From positions 62,001-126,000 of the forward strand of contig DATATI010000029.1 of assembly GCA_036268875.1 (NCBI GenBank): DNA of 64,000 nucleotides, given 5' to 3'. This document shows, piece by piece, positions 24,331-32,944 of this stretch. Numbering within the stretch: position 1 is the stretch's first letter; the number at the start of each line of letters is the position of its first letter. This stretch comes from Polyangia bacterium. GTDB taxonomy: Bacteria; Myxococcota_A; Polyangia; Fen-1088. A program made the position numbers and the translations under genes. The notes beneath the pieces were generated by a model. It was not told where the DNA came from. It saw only the letters and a list, made by a program, of their open reading frames with translations, and did not search any database.

Positions 24331-25844
24331 GCGCCGGATTTTTCGACGCCCGCGCCGTCGACGGCGACCTCGACGCCGCCGAGGCGGACTTCGTGGTGGT
24401 GGGCTCGGGCGCGGGTGGCGGCGCGGCAGCGCGCGCGCTGGCCGGCGCCGGCGCGCAGGTGCTGGTCTTGGAAGAGGGCCCGCGCGTGCCCACCGCCGAC
24501 CTGGGCAACACCGCGCTGGCCACCATGGCCCGGCTGTATCGCAACCAAGGCAAGCAAACCGCCTTCGGTCGCGCCACCACGCCCATCTTGCAAGCGCGCT
24601 GCGTGGGCGGCGGCACGCTGGTGAATTCGGCGATCATCTGGCGGGTGCCGGAAAAGGTGCTGGCCGACTGGCATCAACGTTTCGGCCTGGGCGACGGGAT
24701 GCCGGCGGCGGCGCTGGACGCCGCGTACACCCGCATCGAACGGGAAATGTCCGTCCGGCCGGTGGTGGAAGGCGTGACGTCGGGCCGGCAGGACGCGCTG
24801 ATGCGCGACGGAGCGGCGCGCGCCAACCTTGACGGTCGTTTCTTGCACCGCAACGAACGCGGCTGCCGCGGTTCGGGCCGCTGCATGCATGGCTGTCCGC
24901 ACGAGGCCAAGCAGTCGACGGCGGTGAATTTCTTGCCGCGGGCGGTGGCGGACGGCGCCGCCGTCTACTCCAACGCCACCGTCGAGCGGGTGGTGATCGA
25001 AAAAGGCCGCGCGGTGGCGGTGACCGGTCGCGTGTCGGAGGGCAACGGCAAGGGACGTCCGCGGCGTTTTCGCGTGGCCGCGCGCAAGGCGGTGATCGTG
25101 GCGGCCTCGGCGGTTCAAAGTCCGAACCTTTTGCGTCGCAGCGGCCTCGGTCGGGCGCACCTCGGCGATCACTTCATGGCCCACCCGGGCACCGCCGTGA
25201 TGGCGTTCTATCCGCAGCCGGTGCACGCCTGGACCGGCGCCTCGCAAGGGTTCGAGGTGCTGGGTCTGCGGGACGCGCTGGGCGCGAAGATGGAATCGAT
25301 CAACGTCCCCCCCGAGGTGGCAGCGGCGCGCCTGCCCGGCGCCGGTGGGCGATTGGGCGCTTATCTGGAACGCCTGGATCACGCCGCCGTCTGGATGGTC
25401 GCCGTGCGCGCTCGGGCCGAAGGCCGCATTCGTCCGTCGGTGTTGTTCGGCGATCACGTCAAGTACGACCTCACCGCGCCGGACATGGATCGCGTGCGGC
25501 AAGGTCTGAAGCGCCTGTGCGAGATGCACTTCCTGGCCGGCGCGACCCAAGTGATCCCGGCCGTCTACGGGCTGCCGGAGGTCTTGCATTCGATCGACGA
25601 GATCAAGGTGTTCGACAGCGCCCCGCTGGATCCCCGCGCCTACAGCATGGTGGCCTCACACCTGTTCGGCGGCTGCCGCGCCGGCAGCGACCCGCGCACG
25701 TCGGTGGTCGACCCGCAGTTGAAAGTGCACGGCACCGACGGGCTTTATGTCATGGACGCCTCGGTGTTCCCGACCAACACCGGCGTCAACCCCCAGCACG
25801 GCATCATGGCCATCGCGACGGTGGCGGCCGAACGGCTGAGCTGA
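24327..25844 (+). CDS. GMC oxidoreductase, long-chain fatty alcohol oxidase type
   Basis: The 505-residue flavoprotein starts at a GTG overlapping the previous stop. FAD loop GSGAGGGAAARALAGAG lies near residues 24-40, followed by LVLEEGP. The Cys motif CRGSGRCMHGCPHEAKQST resembles the FAO motif with its GC-x-x-G-x-K pattern. The C-terminus has HLFGGCRAG and DASVFPTNTGVNPQHG, the GMC second signature with the catalytic His/Asn pair. Such enzymes oxidise long-chain alcohols to aldehydes with oxygen or another acceptor. It ends the SDR-amidase-small protein-GMC operon. The aldehyde product could be used by the dehydrogenase at 28786. Confidence 0.85.
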   Translation: MSAGFFDARAVDGDLDAAEADFVVVGSGAGGGAAARALAGAGAQVLVLEEGPRVPTADLGNTALATMARLYRNQGKQTAFGRATTPILQARCVGGGTLVNSAIIWRVPEKVLADWHQRFGLGDGMPAAALDAAYTRIEREMSVRPVVEGVTSGRQDALMRDGAARANLDGRFLHRNERGCRGSGRCMHGCPHEAKQSTAVNFLPRAVADGAAVYSNATVERVVIEKGRAVAVTGRVSEGNGKGRPRRFRVAARKAVIVAASAVQSPNLLRRSGLGRAHLGDHFMAHPGTAVMAFYPQPVHAWTGASQGFEVLGLRDALGAKMESINVPPEVAAARLPGAGGRLGAYLERLDHAAVWMVAVRARAEGRIRPSVLFGDHVKYDLTAPDMDRVRQGLKRLCEMHFLAGATQVIPAVYGLPEVLHSIDEIKVFDSAPLDPRAYSMVASHLFGGCRAGSDPRTSVVDPQLKVHGTDGLYVMDASVFPTNTGVNPQHGIMAIATVAAERLS

Positions 25845-25851
25845 TGCGCCG

Positions 25852-27222
25852 CTAACCGCGCGCGCAGAAGTCGCGCACCAGATCGTGCAGCACGCGCAAG
25901 CCCCAGGCGAAGCCTTGGGTGGGGATGCGCTCGTCGTGACCGTGGTACATCTGGCTGAACTTCACCGTCGCATCCAGTTGCACCGGCGAAAACCCGTAGC
26001 AGATGGCGCCCAGTTTTTGATAGGCGAAGGCGTCGGTGAATCCCGGGATCATATACGGCACGGCGGTGGCGCCAGGATCGTGCTTGCCCAGGGCGGCGAC
26101 GATGGCGTCGTAAAGCGCCGTGTCCATGGGAAAGGTGGTGCCGTCGTGCTGATCCAGCACGGTGAAGCGAACGCCGTCGCCCACCACGCGCCGGATCTCG
26201 TCGAGAAATTTCTCGGCGCTTTGTCCGGGGACGACCCGGCCGTCGACCGCGACGGTGGCGGCCGCCGGGATGACGTTGATCTTCGTGCCGCCGCTGAGCA
26301 TCGTCGGCGAAGCGGTGTTGCGCAGCATCGCGTTCAGCGGCAGCGCCTGCTCCAGATTGCGCCGCTCCAGCCAATCCAGCAGCAGCGGTGACAGCGACGG
26401 CCGGAGCAGCAACGCAAGGGCGCGGTTCTGCGGGAACGGCACGCGCGCGGCCATGGCCCGAATGAACCCGCTCGCCACCTCGGTGTTGTGCTGGGGCAGG
26501 CGCGCCCGCGACAGCGCGGCGATGGCCCGGCCCAGGCGCGCCACCGCGTTGTGCGGGTGAGGCATCGAACCGTGGCCGGGCGAACCGTCGGCGCTGATCT
26601 CGAACCAGCAGATCCCTTTCTCCGCCACCTGGATGGGATAAAAGCGCGCCGCCCCGACGTGCAAGGTGTGGCCGCCCACCTCGGTCAAGACGAACTCGGC
26701 CTCGACTGCGGCGCGATGCCGTTCCACCAGGAACAACGATCCGTTCTTCGAACCGGCCTCCTCGTCGGCGACGGCGGCGAAGATGACGTCGCGGTCCAGG
26801 GGCACGCGCTGGCGCTTCAGGATGAGCAGCGTCATCAGGCTCATCGCCACCATGTTCTTCATGTCGACGGCGCCGCGACCCCACAGGTAACCGTCGTGCT
26901 CGACGGCGGCGAAGGGCGGGTGTTGCCAGGCCGGCGCGTCGGCCGGCACCACGTCGAGGTGCGCGTTCAACAACAAAGGCGCTTTTTTCCCCGAGCCCTT
27001 GAGGCGGGCGACCAAGTTGGTGCGCCCGGGCTGCTTTTCGAACAGCTGGTAGGCGATGCCTTCTTTGGCCAGCACGCCGGCGATGTATTCAGCGGCCGGC
27101 CGCTCGTTGCCGGGCGGGTTGCTGGTGTCGATCCGCAGCAGCGCCTTGAAGTGGTCGATGGCCTCCCGCTCGACGGCGACGCGATCAACCTCGTGTGACG
27201 CCTGCGACGGCGTCTCAGTCAT
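25852..27222 (-). CDS. M20 family peptidase, PM20D1-like
   Basis: The 456-residue product has the M20 metal-site motifs: HLDVVP near residue 88, GRGAVDMKN near 114, and DEEAGSKNG near 150. Two zinc ions are expected. The dimerisation insert and C-terminal half are complete. The closest recognisable group is carboxypeptidase S/PM20D1. Mammalian PM20D1 hydrolyses and forms N-fatty-acyl amino acids, so a lipid role is plausible given its operon with an acyl-CoA-binding protein and a PI-PLC. Its ATG overlaps the stop of the ACBP gene. No signal peptide, so cytoplasmic. Confidence 0.88.
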   Translation of the reverse strand: MTETPSQASHEVDRVAVEREAIDHFKALLRIDTSNPPGNERPAAEYIAGVLAKEGIAYQLFEKQPGRTNLVARLKGSGKKAPLLLNAHLDVVPADAPAWQHPPFAAVEHDGYLWGRGAVDMKNMVAMSLMTLLILKRQRVPLDRDVIFAAVADEEAGSKNGSLFLVERHRAAVEAEFVLTEVGGHTLHVGAARFYPIQVAEKGICWFEISADGSPGHGSMPHPHNAVARLGRAIAALSRARLPQHNTEVASGFIRAMAARVPFPQNRALALLLRPSLSPLLLDWLERRNLEQALPLNAMLRNTASPTMLSGGTKINVIPAAATVAVDGRVVPGQSAEKFLDEIRRVVGDGVRFTVLDQHDGTTFPMDTALYDAIVAALGKHDPGATAVPYMIPGFTDAFAYQKLGAICYGFSPVQLDATVKFSQMYHGHDERIPTQGFAWGLRVLHDLVRDFCARG

Positions 27223-27491
27223 TGCCTGCGCGGCAGCTGGTCGGTCAATTTGTCGACCAGGGCGACGTAAGCGGCCATGGCCGCGTCGCGGGTCATCGTT
27301 TTTCTCGTCGCCCAGGCGTCGTACTTGGCGCGCGCCTTGAAATCAAGCGGTTCCGGGCGATCGCCGGCGACGTCACCGACGGTGGCTTGTTTGTAGAGGC
27401 CGTAAAGCGCCAGCAGTTGATCGGTGGCCGGCGGTTTGGAAAGCTGCTTGACGCGCACCTGCGCCGCCGCGAAGTCGTCGGAGATCGCCAT
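27219..27491 (-). CDS. Acyl-CoA-binding protein
   Basis: The 90-residue product is a complete ACBP domain. Typical signatures are LLALYGLYKQATVGD near residues 25-39 and AKYDAWATRKTMTRDAA near 54-70. It binds medium- and long-chain acyl-CoA esters in the cytoplasm with high affinity and shuttles them between enzymes. It lies 15 bases after the PI-PLC gene and overlaps the M20 peptidase gene, in the operon below the operator at 28770. ACBP is uncommon in bacteria, which fits a specialised lipid lifestyle. Confidence 0.92.
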   Translation of the reverse strand: MAISDDFAAAQVRVKQLSKPPATDQLLALYGLYKQATVGDVAGDRPEPLDFKARAKYDAWATRKTMTRDAAMAAYVALVDKLTDQLPRRQ

Positions 27492-27506
27492 GCGGCCATC
27501 CTACCC

Positions 27507-28724
27507 TCACTCCAGCGTGGCGGCGTTACAACCAAGCGGCGCCAGCGGCGGGTTGCAGCCCGGGCTGCCGGCCGGCAAATGCAGCCAGTAACTTCGTCCC
27601 GGGATCTGAAACGGCAGATCGTCGTCCAGCATGTGAAAGCCTTCCGGGACCAGCGTCTGCAGCCGCGTGGTGCAGGCGTCGTCGGTCATGTTGATGGCGC
27701 AGCTGTTGACGCCGATCAAAAGATGGCCGGCGTGCGCGCTGGCGATGTCGCCGGGATCCTCCTCGTCCTTGGTGATCACCGCCCAGGGAAGCCCGAACTC
27801 GGCCGGCGCGGCGTTCACCCACATCAGGCGATCGTCCAGCGACGTGCCGTTGTGGTCATAGCTTTGCGTGCGGGTGTCGCGGTTGATGATGGTGAACATC
27901 ACCATCCCGCGCGCCTCGTCGACGGTGGGCCATCCATCGGTCATCAGGCGTTCGCGCGGCGAGGCGTGGCTGCCGCGCAACCAGGCGGGCGTGATGATGT
28001 GATCGCGGCTGAAGGCCTTCAGGATCACCGGTTCGATCGGCACCAGATCGCTGATCGGCGAGCCGCCGGTGTCGTCCTTGATCTCCAGCCAGATGAAGAT
28101 CGGCACGTGGCGCGGGTGCGCCGTGGACCAGGTGGCGATGATGTTCAGGCAGTCGTCCAGCTTCTGGCAGCTGCTGTTCGGGTCGATGAGGACGATGTGA
28201 TAGACATCGTACGAACCGTCGCTGGCCAGGTGCACGTCCAGCTCCAGCGCGCGCACCCCGCCGGCCAGCTGCTGGTCCAGCGGCGGCTGGGTGTACTTGT
28301 GGCTGGCATCGAAAGCGATGAGCGGCGCCTGGTGGTAACTGTTGTGCGTCCCCGCCACTTGCAGCGCTTCGAGGGTGACAGCGGGCAGCCGAGCAATCGA
28401 CAGGTCGGCGGCGTTGGCATCGGAGAGGTGAGCGTCGGGTGCGTCCCCCGTGATGGCGCCACCGTCCGGACGGTCGGCTCCGCTGATGGTGTCCGCCGCC
28501 GGGGCGTCCACTTTCGGGTGGTCCGTGCCGTCCACGGTCAGGCTCGCGTCAGAGCTGCCCACCGCATCGCCGAAAGCGCCGCCGCCGGCCGCGTCGGCGG
28601 GCGACACCGTGGCCGCGCCGCTTTTGCCGCAGCCCCCAATGCTGGCGCCGCCGGTGCAAACCATGCCCAGCGCAACCAGTCTCCTCAAGAGCCTTGCCAC
28701 GGATCGCGAACCGGAGCTGATCAT
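27507..28724 (-). CDS. Calcium-dependent PI-PLC-like phosphodiesterase lipoprotein
   Basis: The 405-residue product has a lipoprotein signal ending in ASIGGC, a Ser/Asp/Ala-rich linker, and a PLC-like TIM-barrel domain from residue ~100. The first catalytic His lies in QVAGTHNSYHQAPL, the second segment is RALELDVHL, and FIWLEIKDD follows; this fits the Ca-dependent phosphoinositide phospholipase C group (PI-PLC-C1). It would cleave phospholipid headgroups at the cell surface. I chose ATG 28724 because GGAGAG lies upstream; earlier starts would overlap the operator at 28770. First gene of the operon PLC-ACBP-M20. Confidence 0.85.
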   Translation of the reverse strand: MISSGSRSVARLLRRLVALGMVCTGGASIGGCGKSGAATVSPADAAGGGAFGDAVGSSDASLTVDGTDHPKVDAPAADTISGADRPDGGAITGDAPDAHLSDANAADLSIARLPAVTLEALQVAGTHNSYHQAPLIAFDASHKYTQPPLDQQLAGGVRALELDVHLASDGSYDVYHIVLIDPNSSCQKLDDCLNIIATWSTAHPRHVPIFIWLEIKDDTGGSPISDLVPIEPVILKAFSRDHIITPAWLRGSHASPRERLMTDGWPTVDEARGMVMFTIINRDTRTQSYDHNGTSLDDRLMWVNAAPAEFGLPWAVITKDEEDPGDIASAHAGHLLIGVNSCAINMTDDACTTRLQTLVPEGFHMLDDDLPFQIPGRSYWLHLPAGSPGCNPPLAPLGCNAATLE

Positions 28725-28769
28725 GCCACTCTCCGTTGTCGACGCTTCCCTGACGAAGGGTACTCGTGC

Positions 28770-28788
28770 TATTGAATAAAAGTCAATG
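28770..28788. promoter_or_regulatory. TATTGA-N7-TCAATG operator, site 3
   Basis: TATTGAATAAAAGTCAATG carries the operator pattern with one changed base at the end. It lies between the divergent PI-PLC operon (start 28724) and the aldehyde dehydrogenase, and overlaps the ATG of the latter (28786-28788), so a bound regulator would cover that start. Confidence 0.7.
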
Positions 28789-30522
28789 ACGCCCACCAGC
28801 GCACCCGCGGCGCCCCGCGCCGACAGCTCGCGCCTGGCCCTTGATCAGGCCGTGGCTGCGGTGCTGGAACAAAAGCGCGCGTTCGCCCGTTTGCCGGTGA
28901 TCGAACGGATCGCCCTGCTGCAATCGCTGGAGGCGCCGTTCCTGGCCGCCAGTCCTGGCTGGGTGGCGGCTGCCTGCCGCGCCAAGCAGATCGCCCTCGA
29001 CGCGCCGGTGGCCGGCGAAGAATGGCTGGCTGGCCCGGCGGTCACCGCGCGCAACATTCGCCTCCTCACCGAGAGTCTCCAACAAATCGCCCGCCACGGC
29101 CGTCCGCCGCTAGGCCGCAAGGTGCGCACGCGCGCCGACGGCCTGGTGGAAGTCTCGGTCCTTCCCGCGGGCGGCTGGGATGGCACGCTTTACAAGGGCC
29201 TTTCGTGCTGGGTGCGTCTGCAGCCCGGCATCGACCAGGCCGCCGCCGAACAACGGCAGGCCAGCTTCTATCAGCGGCGCGATGCGGAAGGAAAAGTGGC
29301 GCTGATCCTGGGCGCCGGCAACGTCGCGTCGATCCCGGTGATGGACGTTCTTTACAAGATGTTCGTCGAAGGCGCGGTCTGCGTCTTGAAGATGAACCCG
29401 GTCAACGAATGGTTGACGCCCTTTCTCGAGCAGATCCTGGCGCCGATCATCGCGCGCGGGTTCCTGCGCATCGTGCGCGGCGCGGGCGACGTCGGCGAGT
29501 ATCTGTGCCAGCACCGCGACGTCGACGAGATTCACATCACCGGTTCTGACAAGACGCACGACCGCATCGTCTGGGGTCCGCCCGGCCCCGAACAGGATCG
29601 GCGACGGCGCGAGGGGCTGCCGGTTTTGAAAAAAGCGATCACCTCGGAGCTGGGCAATGTCAGCCCGGTGGCGATCGTCCCGGGACAATTCACCGAAAAG
29701 GAGCTGTGGTTCCAGGCGCGCAACCTGTGCACCATGCTGGTGAACAACGCGTCCTTCAACTGCAACGCCGCCAAGGTGCTGATCACCGCGCCCGGCTGGC
29801 CGCAGCGCGATCGCTTCCTTGAATTACTGACCAAGGCCGTCGGCGAGGTATCGCCGCGGGTGCCGTACTATCCGGGCGCGCGCCAGCGTTACAGCGAACT
29901 TGTGGGCAGCCGAAAGGACGTGCGCATCCTGGGCGCGGCCGGCGGTGGCAACAATGACGGCTTGCCCTGGGCGTTCATTCCCAACCTCGACGCCGGCCGC
30001 ACCGACGAGCCGCTGTTCCAGGTTGAACCGTTCTGCGGCGTCCTGGCCCACACCGAAGTCGGCGCAGCGGATCCGATTTCGTTCCTGGACACCGTGACCA
30101 GCTTTTGCAACGACCGCCTGTGGGGCACGCTGAACGCCACGCTGATCATCGATCGGCGCAGCGAAGGGGATCCGACCATCGCCGCCGCGCTGGACCACGC
30201 GGTGGGCGCGCTTCGCTACGGCACGGTGGCCGTCAACCTGTGGCCGGGAGTTTGTTACGGCAGCGTCTCGCCGCCGTGGGGCGGCCACCCCAGCGCCACG
30301 CTCGCCAACATCCAGAGCGGCCTGGGCTGGGTCCACAACACCTTCATGCTGGAGGGGATCGAAAAATCGATCATCCGCGCTCCATCGGTGATGGCCCCCA
30401 AGCCAGCCTGGTACTACGACAACACCCAGTGCAAGGTGATCGGCCAGAAGCTGGCGGCGCACGAGATCCATCCGCGGGCGCTGCGCATCCCGGCGCTGGT
30501 GCTGGCCGCGCTGCGCGGGTGA
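28786..30522 (+). CDS. Aldehyde dehydrogenase
   Basis: The 578-residue product is an aldehyde dehydrogenase of the NAD(P)-dependent superfamily, longer than the usual ~490. Motifs visible are VCVLKMNPVNEW (Lys of the cofactor site), EIHITGSDKTHDRI, the Glu in ITSELGNVSPVAI, and the nucleophile Cys in NNASFNCNAAKVLI. C-terminal motif PWGGHPSAT is near the end. It should oxidise aldehydes, probably long-chain ones given the operon control and the alcohol oxidase nearby. The ATG at 28786 lies inside the operator and has no good ribosome site, so the transcript may be leaderless or the true start may be further in. Confidence 0.88.
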   Translation: MTPTSAPAAPRADSSRLALDQAVAAVLEQKRAFARLPVIERIALLQSLEAPFLAASPGWVAAACRAKQIALDAPVAGEEWLAGPAVTARNIRLLTESLQQIARHGRPPLGRKVRTRADGLVEVSVLPAGGWDGTLYKGLSCWVRLQPGIDQAAAEQRQASFYQRRDAEGKVALILGAGNVASIPVMDVLYKMFVEGAVCVLKMNPVNEWLTPFLEQILAPIIARGFLRIVRGAGDVGEYLCQHRDVDEIHITGSDKTHDRIVWGPPGPEQDRRRREGLPVLKKAITSELGNVSPVAIVPGQFTEKELWFQARNLCTMLVNNASFNCNAAKVLITAPGWPQRDRFLELLTKAVGEVSPRVPYYPGARQRYSELVGSRKDVRILGAAGGGNNDGLPWAFIPNLDAGRTDEPLFQVEPFCGVLAHTEVGAADPISFLDTVTSFCNDRLWGTLNATLIIDRRSEGDPTIAAALDHAVGALRYGTVAVNLWPGVCYGSVSPPWGGHPSATLANIQSGLGWVHNTFMLEGIEKSIIRAPSVMAPKPAWYYDNTQCKVIGQKLAAHEIHPRALRIPALVLAALRG

Positions 30523-31247
30523 AGGAGCAGCGTCGCTTGCCGATGCGAGGCGCGGGGACGATTTTGTTCGCGGCGTCTTTCGCCGCGCTGGCCGTCGTTC
30601 AAGCGATCGCCCCGGCCGTCGCCCGCGCGCAGCCGTGCGCCACCGCCGAGGATCGCCTGGCCGTGGTTCGCCAGCGCCTGCGCGCCGACGCCAAGGACGC
30701 GCGCGTCTGGGCCTGGGGCTGGGGATTGGGCTTCAGCGCGCTGGCCGTCGGGCAGGCCGGGTTGGCGCTGACCCGATCAGATCCCGGTCAGCGCGCCGAT
30801 CTTTACGTCGGGGCCGGCAAGTCGGTGCTGGGATTGGTTCCGATTCTGTTCGTGCCAGTGCCGGCGGTGCGCGACGCGGACGTCTTCGATGGTCACCTCA
30901 CGGCGGCAGCTGCGTCGCCGGATCAGCGCTGCGCATTGCTACCCGAAGGCGACGGGTTGCTCGACCGGAGCGCCGACGACGAAGCGTTCGCGGGCGGCTG
31001 GCTGGCCCACGCGGCGAACGTCGCTGTCAACGGGGGTGGCTTGCTGATCGTGGGATTCGGTTACCGGCGCTGGACCACCGGCGCGGTCGGCGCGCTGATC
31101 GGAACCGCCATCGGCGAGGTGCAGGTCTTCACCCGCCCGACCAGCGCCCTGCGCGGTCGCCGCAGCGACCAGGCACGCTGGTCGCTGGCGCCGCTCCTGG
31201 ATCGCGGCGCGGTGGGAATTCGCCTGGCCGGCCTTTTTGATCGTTAG
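30519..31247 (+). CDS. Hypothetical membrane protein after aldehyde dehydrogenase
   Basis: The 242-residue product has an N-terminal signal or anchor (TILFAASFAALAVVQAIA) with cleavage possible after ARA. Further hydrophobic helices lie in the middle (WGWGLGFSALAVGQAGLAL, KSVLGLVPILFVPVPAV) and near residue 170 (AANVAVNGGGLLIVGFGYR). Two Cys residues flank the middle. I recognise no family. The GTG at 30519 overlaps the stop of the aldehyde dehydrogenase (GTGA), the same arrangement used elsewhere in this window; ATG 30543 is the alternative. Confidence 0.65.
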   Translation: MKEQRRLPMRGAGTILFAASFAALAVVQAIAPAVARAQPCATAEDRLAVVRQRLRADAKDARVWAWGWGLGFSALAVGQAGLALTRSDPGQRADLYVGAGKSVLGLVPILFVPVPAVRDADVFDGHLTAAAASPDQRCALLPEGDGLLDRSADDEAFAGGWLAHAANVAVNGGGLLIVGFGYRRWTTGAVGALIGTAIGEVQVFTRPTSALRGRRSDQARWSLAPLLDRGAVGIRLAGLFDR

Positions 31248-31253
31248 ACCGCC

Positions 31254-31871
31254 TCAGCAGGCCTGATTGCACACCAGCTTGCCGCCGCCGCAGTTGGTGG
31301 CGGCCTGGCCATCGCTGCAGGTCAGGCTGCACGTGGCCGAGGTGCCGCACCCGAGACGACAGTTGCCGCCGGCGCACGAAGCCTGGCACTTTGACGAGGT
31401 AGCACAGGTGAACGTGCAGCCACTGTCGGCGCACGCCAGATCGCAAGTGCCGCTGATCCCGCAGCCCAGGCTGCACCCGGCCCCCGTGCATCCCAAGCTG
31501 CACGTCATCGACGTCGCGCAGCTGCAGCTGGTGCCCGCCGCGCAGCCGGTCGCGCCGCCGGCACCGCCGTCGATCGCCACGCCGCCGGCACTGCCGCCGC
31601 CTGTTCCGCCAGCGCCGTCGGTTCGCGCGTCAACGGCGGGAACGTCCGATCCGCCCGAGCCGCCGACCGCGACATCCACACCGCCTTCGCCGATGACGGC
31701 ACCAACGTCATTGCCACCATCGTGCCCGCCGGAGCCCGCCGCCTCGTCCCCCGTGGCTCCGGAACCGCCGGTGCCCGGATACGGTTCCGCTGGACCGCAA
31801 TCAATTCCGGCCAGGCCAAGGACGGCCAGCAAACGCACAACCGCCAGCCTTTTTCGCACGGCAGCGCTCAT
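31254..31871 (-). CDS. Small Cys-rich lipoprotein
   Basis: The 205-residue product has a lipobox (LGLAGIDC), a Gly/Ser/Asp-rich linker, and a C-terminal domain of ~90 residues with about 20 Cys spaced in short repeats (CSCATSMTCSLGC, CDLACADSGCTFTC). This pattern suggests a compact disulfide-rich surface domain. The family is not identified. It is divergent from the DUF1571 gene and shares the palindromic operator at 31896, which lies 25 bases before its start. Confidence 0.75.
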   Translation of the reverse strand: MSAAVRKRLAVVRLLAVLGLAGIDCGPAEPYPGTGGSGATGDEAAGSGGHDGGNDVGAVIGEGGVDVAVGGSGGSDVPAVDARTDGAGGTGGGSAGGVAIDGGAGGATGCAAGTSCSCATSMTCSLGCTGAGCSLGCGISGTCDLACADSGCTFTCATSSKCQASCAGGNCRLGCGTSATCSLTCSDGQAATNCGGGKLVCNQAC

Positions 31872-31891
31872 GGCCGTATTCGAAGCCTAGG

Positions 31892-31918
31892 CCGCTATTG
31901 ACCCACGGTCAATAGCGG
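31892..31918. promoter_or_regulatory. TATTGA-N7-TCAATA operator, site 4 (12-bp perfect arms)
   Basis: CCGCTATTGACC-CAC-GGTCAATAGCGG is the best palindrome of the set, with perfect 12-base arms around 3 bases; the core TATTGA-N7-TCAATA is 31896-31914. It lies between the divergent Cys-rich lipoprotein gene (start 31871) and the DUF1571 gene (start 31940), about 25 bases from each start. Confidence 0.75.
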
Positions 31919-31939
31919 GCTAGAAAGCGAGACGGCCGG

Positions 31940-32692
31940 ATGATGTCTCTTGGGTCCGCCTTCCTGGTGCCTCTGTTCGCCGCCGCCGGCGTGGCCGCGG
32001 ACTCGCCCGGCGCGCGTCTGGACGCCCTGGCCGCCTTGGCGCCACCTGCCCTGGCCGAACGCCTCAGCGCCACCTCCCCCGACGATCTGATCGTCCTTGG
32101 TCGCGAAGCCGTGCGCCGCCTGGGAACGTATCGGGCCCGTCTCCTGAAACAGGAGCGCGTCGACGGCAAGCTCCTGCCGCCGCAGACCATGGAGGTGATC
32201 GTCCAGACGTCGCCGCGCGCCCAGCGCCTGGATTATGTCGAAGGCCCGAAGGCCGGACGACACGTCGTCTGGACCCAGAAGCGCCCGACCGAGATGCTGG
32301 TGCGCGAAGCGGGGATCCTGGGCATCACCTCGCTGTGGATTGATCTCGGTGGCCGGCTGGCGCACGGCGATTCCAACCACAACGTCACCGAGCTGGGCTT
32401 CGGGCCCCTGCTGGATCTCGTCTCCAGCGATCTGCACAAGGCCGACGCCCAGGGCGGCCACGTCCGCAAGAACCAGGGCTTCGACAGCAGCGGTTGCTTC
32501 TGGATGGAGTACACGGCGCCGCCGGGCGCCAGCGGCCTTTACGCCCAGCGCACCCGCCTGTGCATCGACGCCAAGCTGGGACTGCCGGTGAAGATCGAAG
32601 TGCATGACGCCCACGGCTTCTTGGAGCGGTACGAATACACCAACGTCCGTCCCCATCAGACGGTCGACCCGTCGCTGTTCGAAAAGGTGTGA
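31940..32692 (+). CDS. DUF1571-type outer-membrane/periplasmic protein
   Basis: The 250-residue product has a signal peptide (cleavage near AGVAAD). The mature part matches the DUF1571 pattern with TYRARLLKQERVDGKLLP, the LYAQRTRLCIDAKLGLPVKIEV strand region (written LCIDAKLGLPVKIEV) and a C-terminal YTNVRPHQTVDPSLF. Such domains resemble LolA/outer-membrane lipoprotein carrier folds, which bind lipids in a half-barrel. The operator at 31896 is 26 bases upstream. A small membrane protein follows. Confidence 0.75.
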   Translation: MMSLGSAFLVPLFAAAGVAADSPGARLDALAALAPPALAERLSATSPDDLIVLGREAVRRLGTYRARLLKQERVDGKLLPPQTMEVIVQTSPRAQRLDYVEGPKAGRHVVWTQKRPTEMLVREAGILGITSLWIDLGGRLAHGDSNHNVTELGFGPLLDLVSSDLHKADAQGGHVRKNQGFDSSGCFWMEYTAPPGASGLYAQRTRLCIDAKLGLPVKIEVHDAHGFLERYEYTNVRPHQTVDPSLFEKV

Positions 32693-32703
32693 AGGAGCGA
32701 ACC

Positions 32704-32940
32704 ATGCCCGCGCCCGAGAGCATCGTCGCCAATCCGTCGTCGCTGGCCTGGCGCAAGATCATTCGCTTGTCGCTGCCGCTGATCTTGTTCGTGGTCCCGA
32801 CGGTGGCCATCGGGTTCGGCGTCTTGATCCCGAATAGCTGTATCGCGGGCTGGAACCAGCTGTCGCTGGGCTTCGGGTCGACGGTGTTCTTTGCTTGCGT
32901 GACGTACGTGATGGGCGTTCGCGCGGCGCTCAAGGGCTAG
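32704..32940 (+). CDS. Small two-helix membrane protein
   Basis: The 78-residue product has two hydrophobic segments, SLPLILFVVPTVAIGFGVLI and SLGFGSTVFFACVTYVMG, joined by a short loop with one Cys. AAGGAG precedes the ATG at good distance. It lies 11 bases after the DUF1571 gene, so both are likely one transcript. I recognise no family. Confidence 0.75.
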   Translation: MPAPESIVANPSSLAWRKIIRLSLPLILFVVPTVAIGFGVLIPNSCIAGWNQLSLGFGSTVFFACVTYVMGVRAALKG

Positions 32941-32944
32941 GCGT

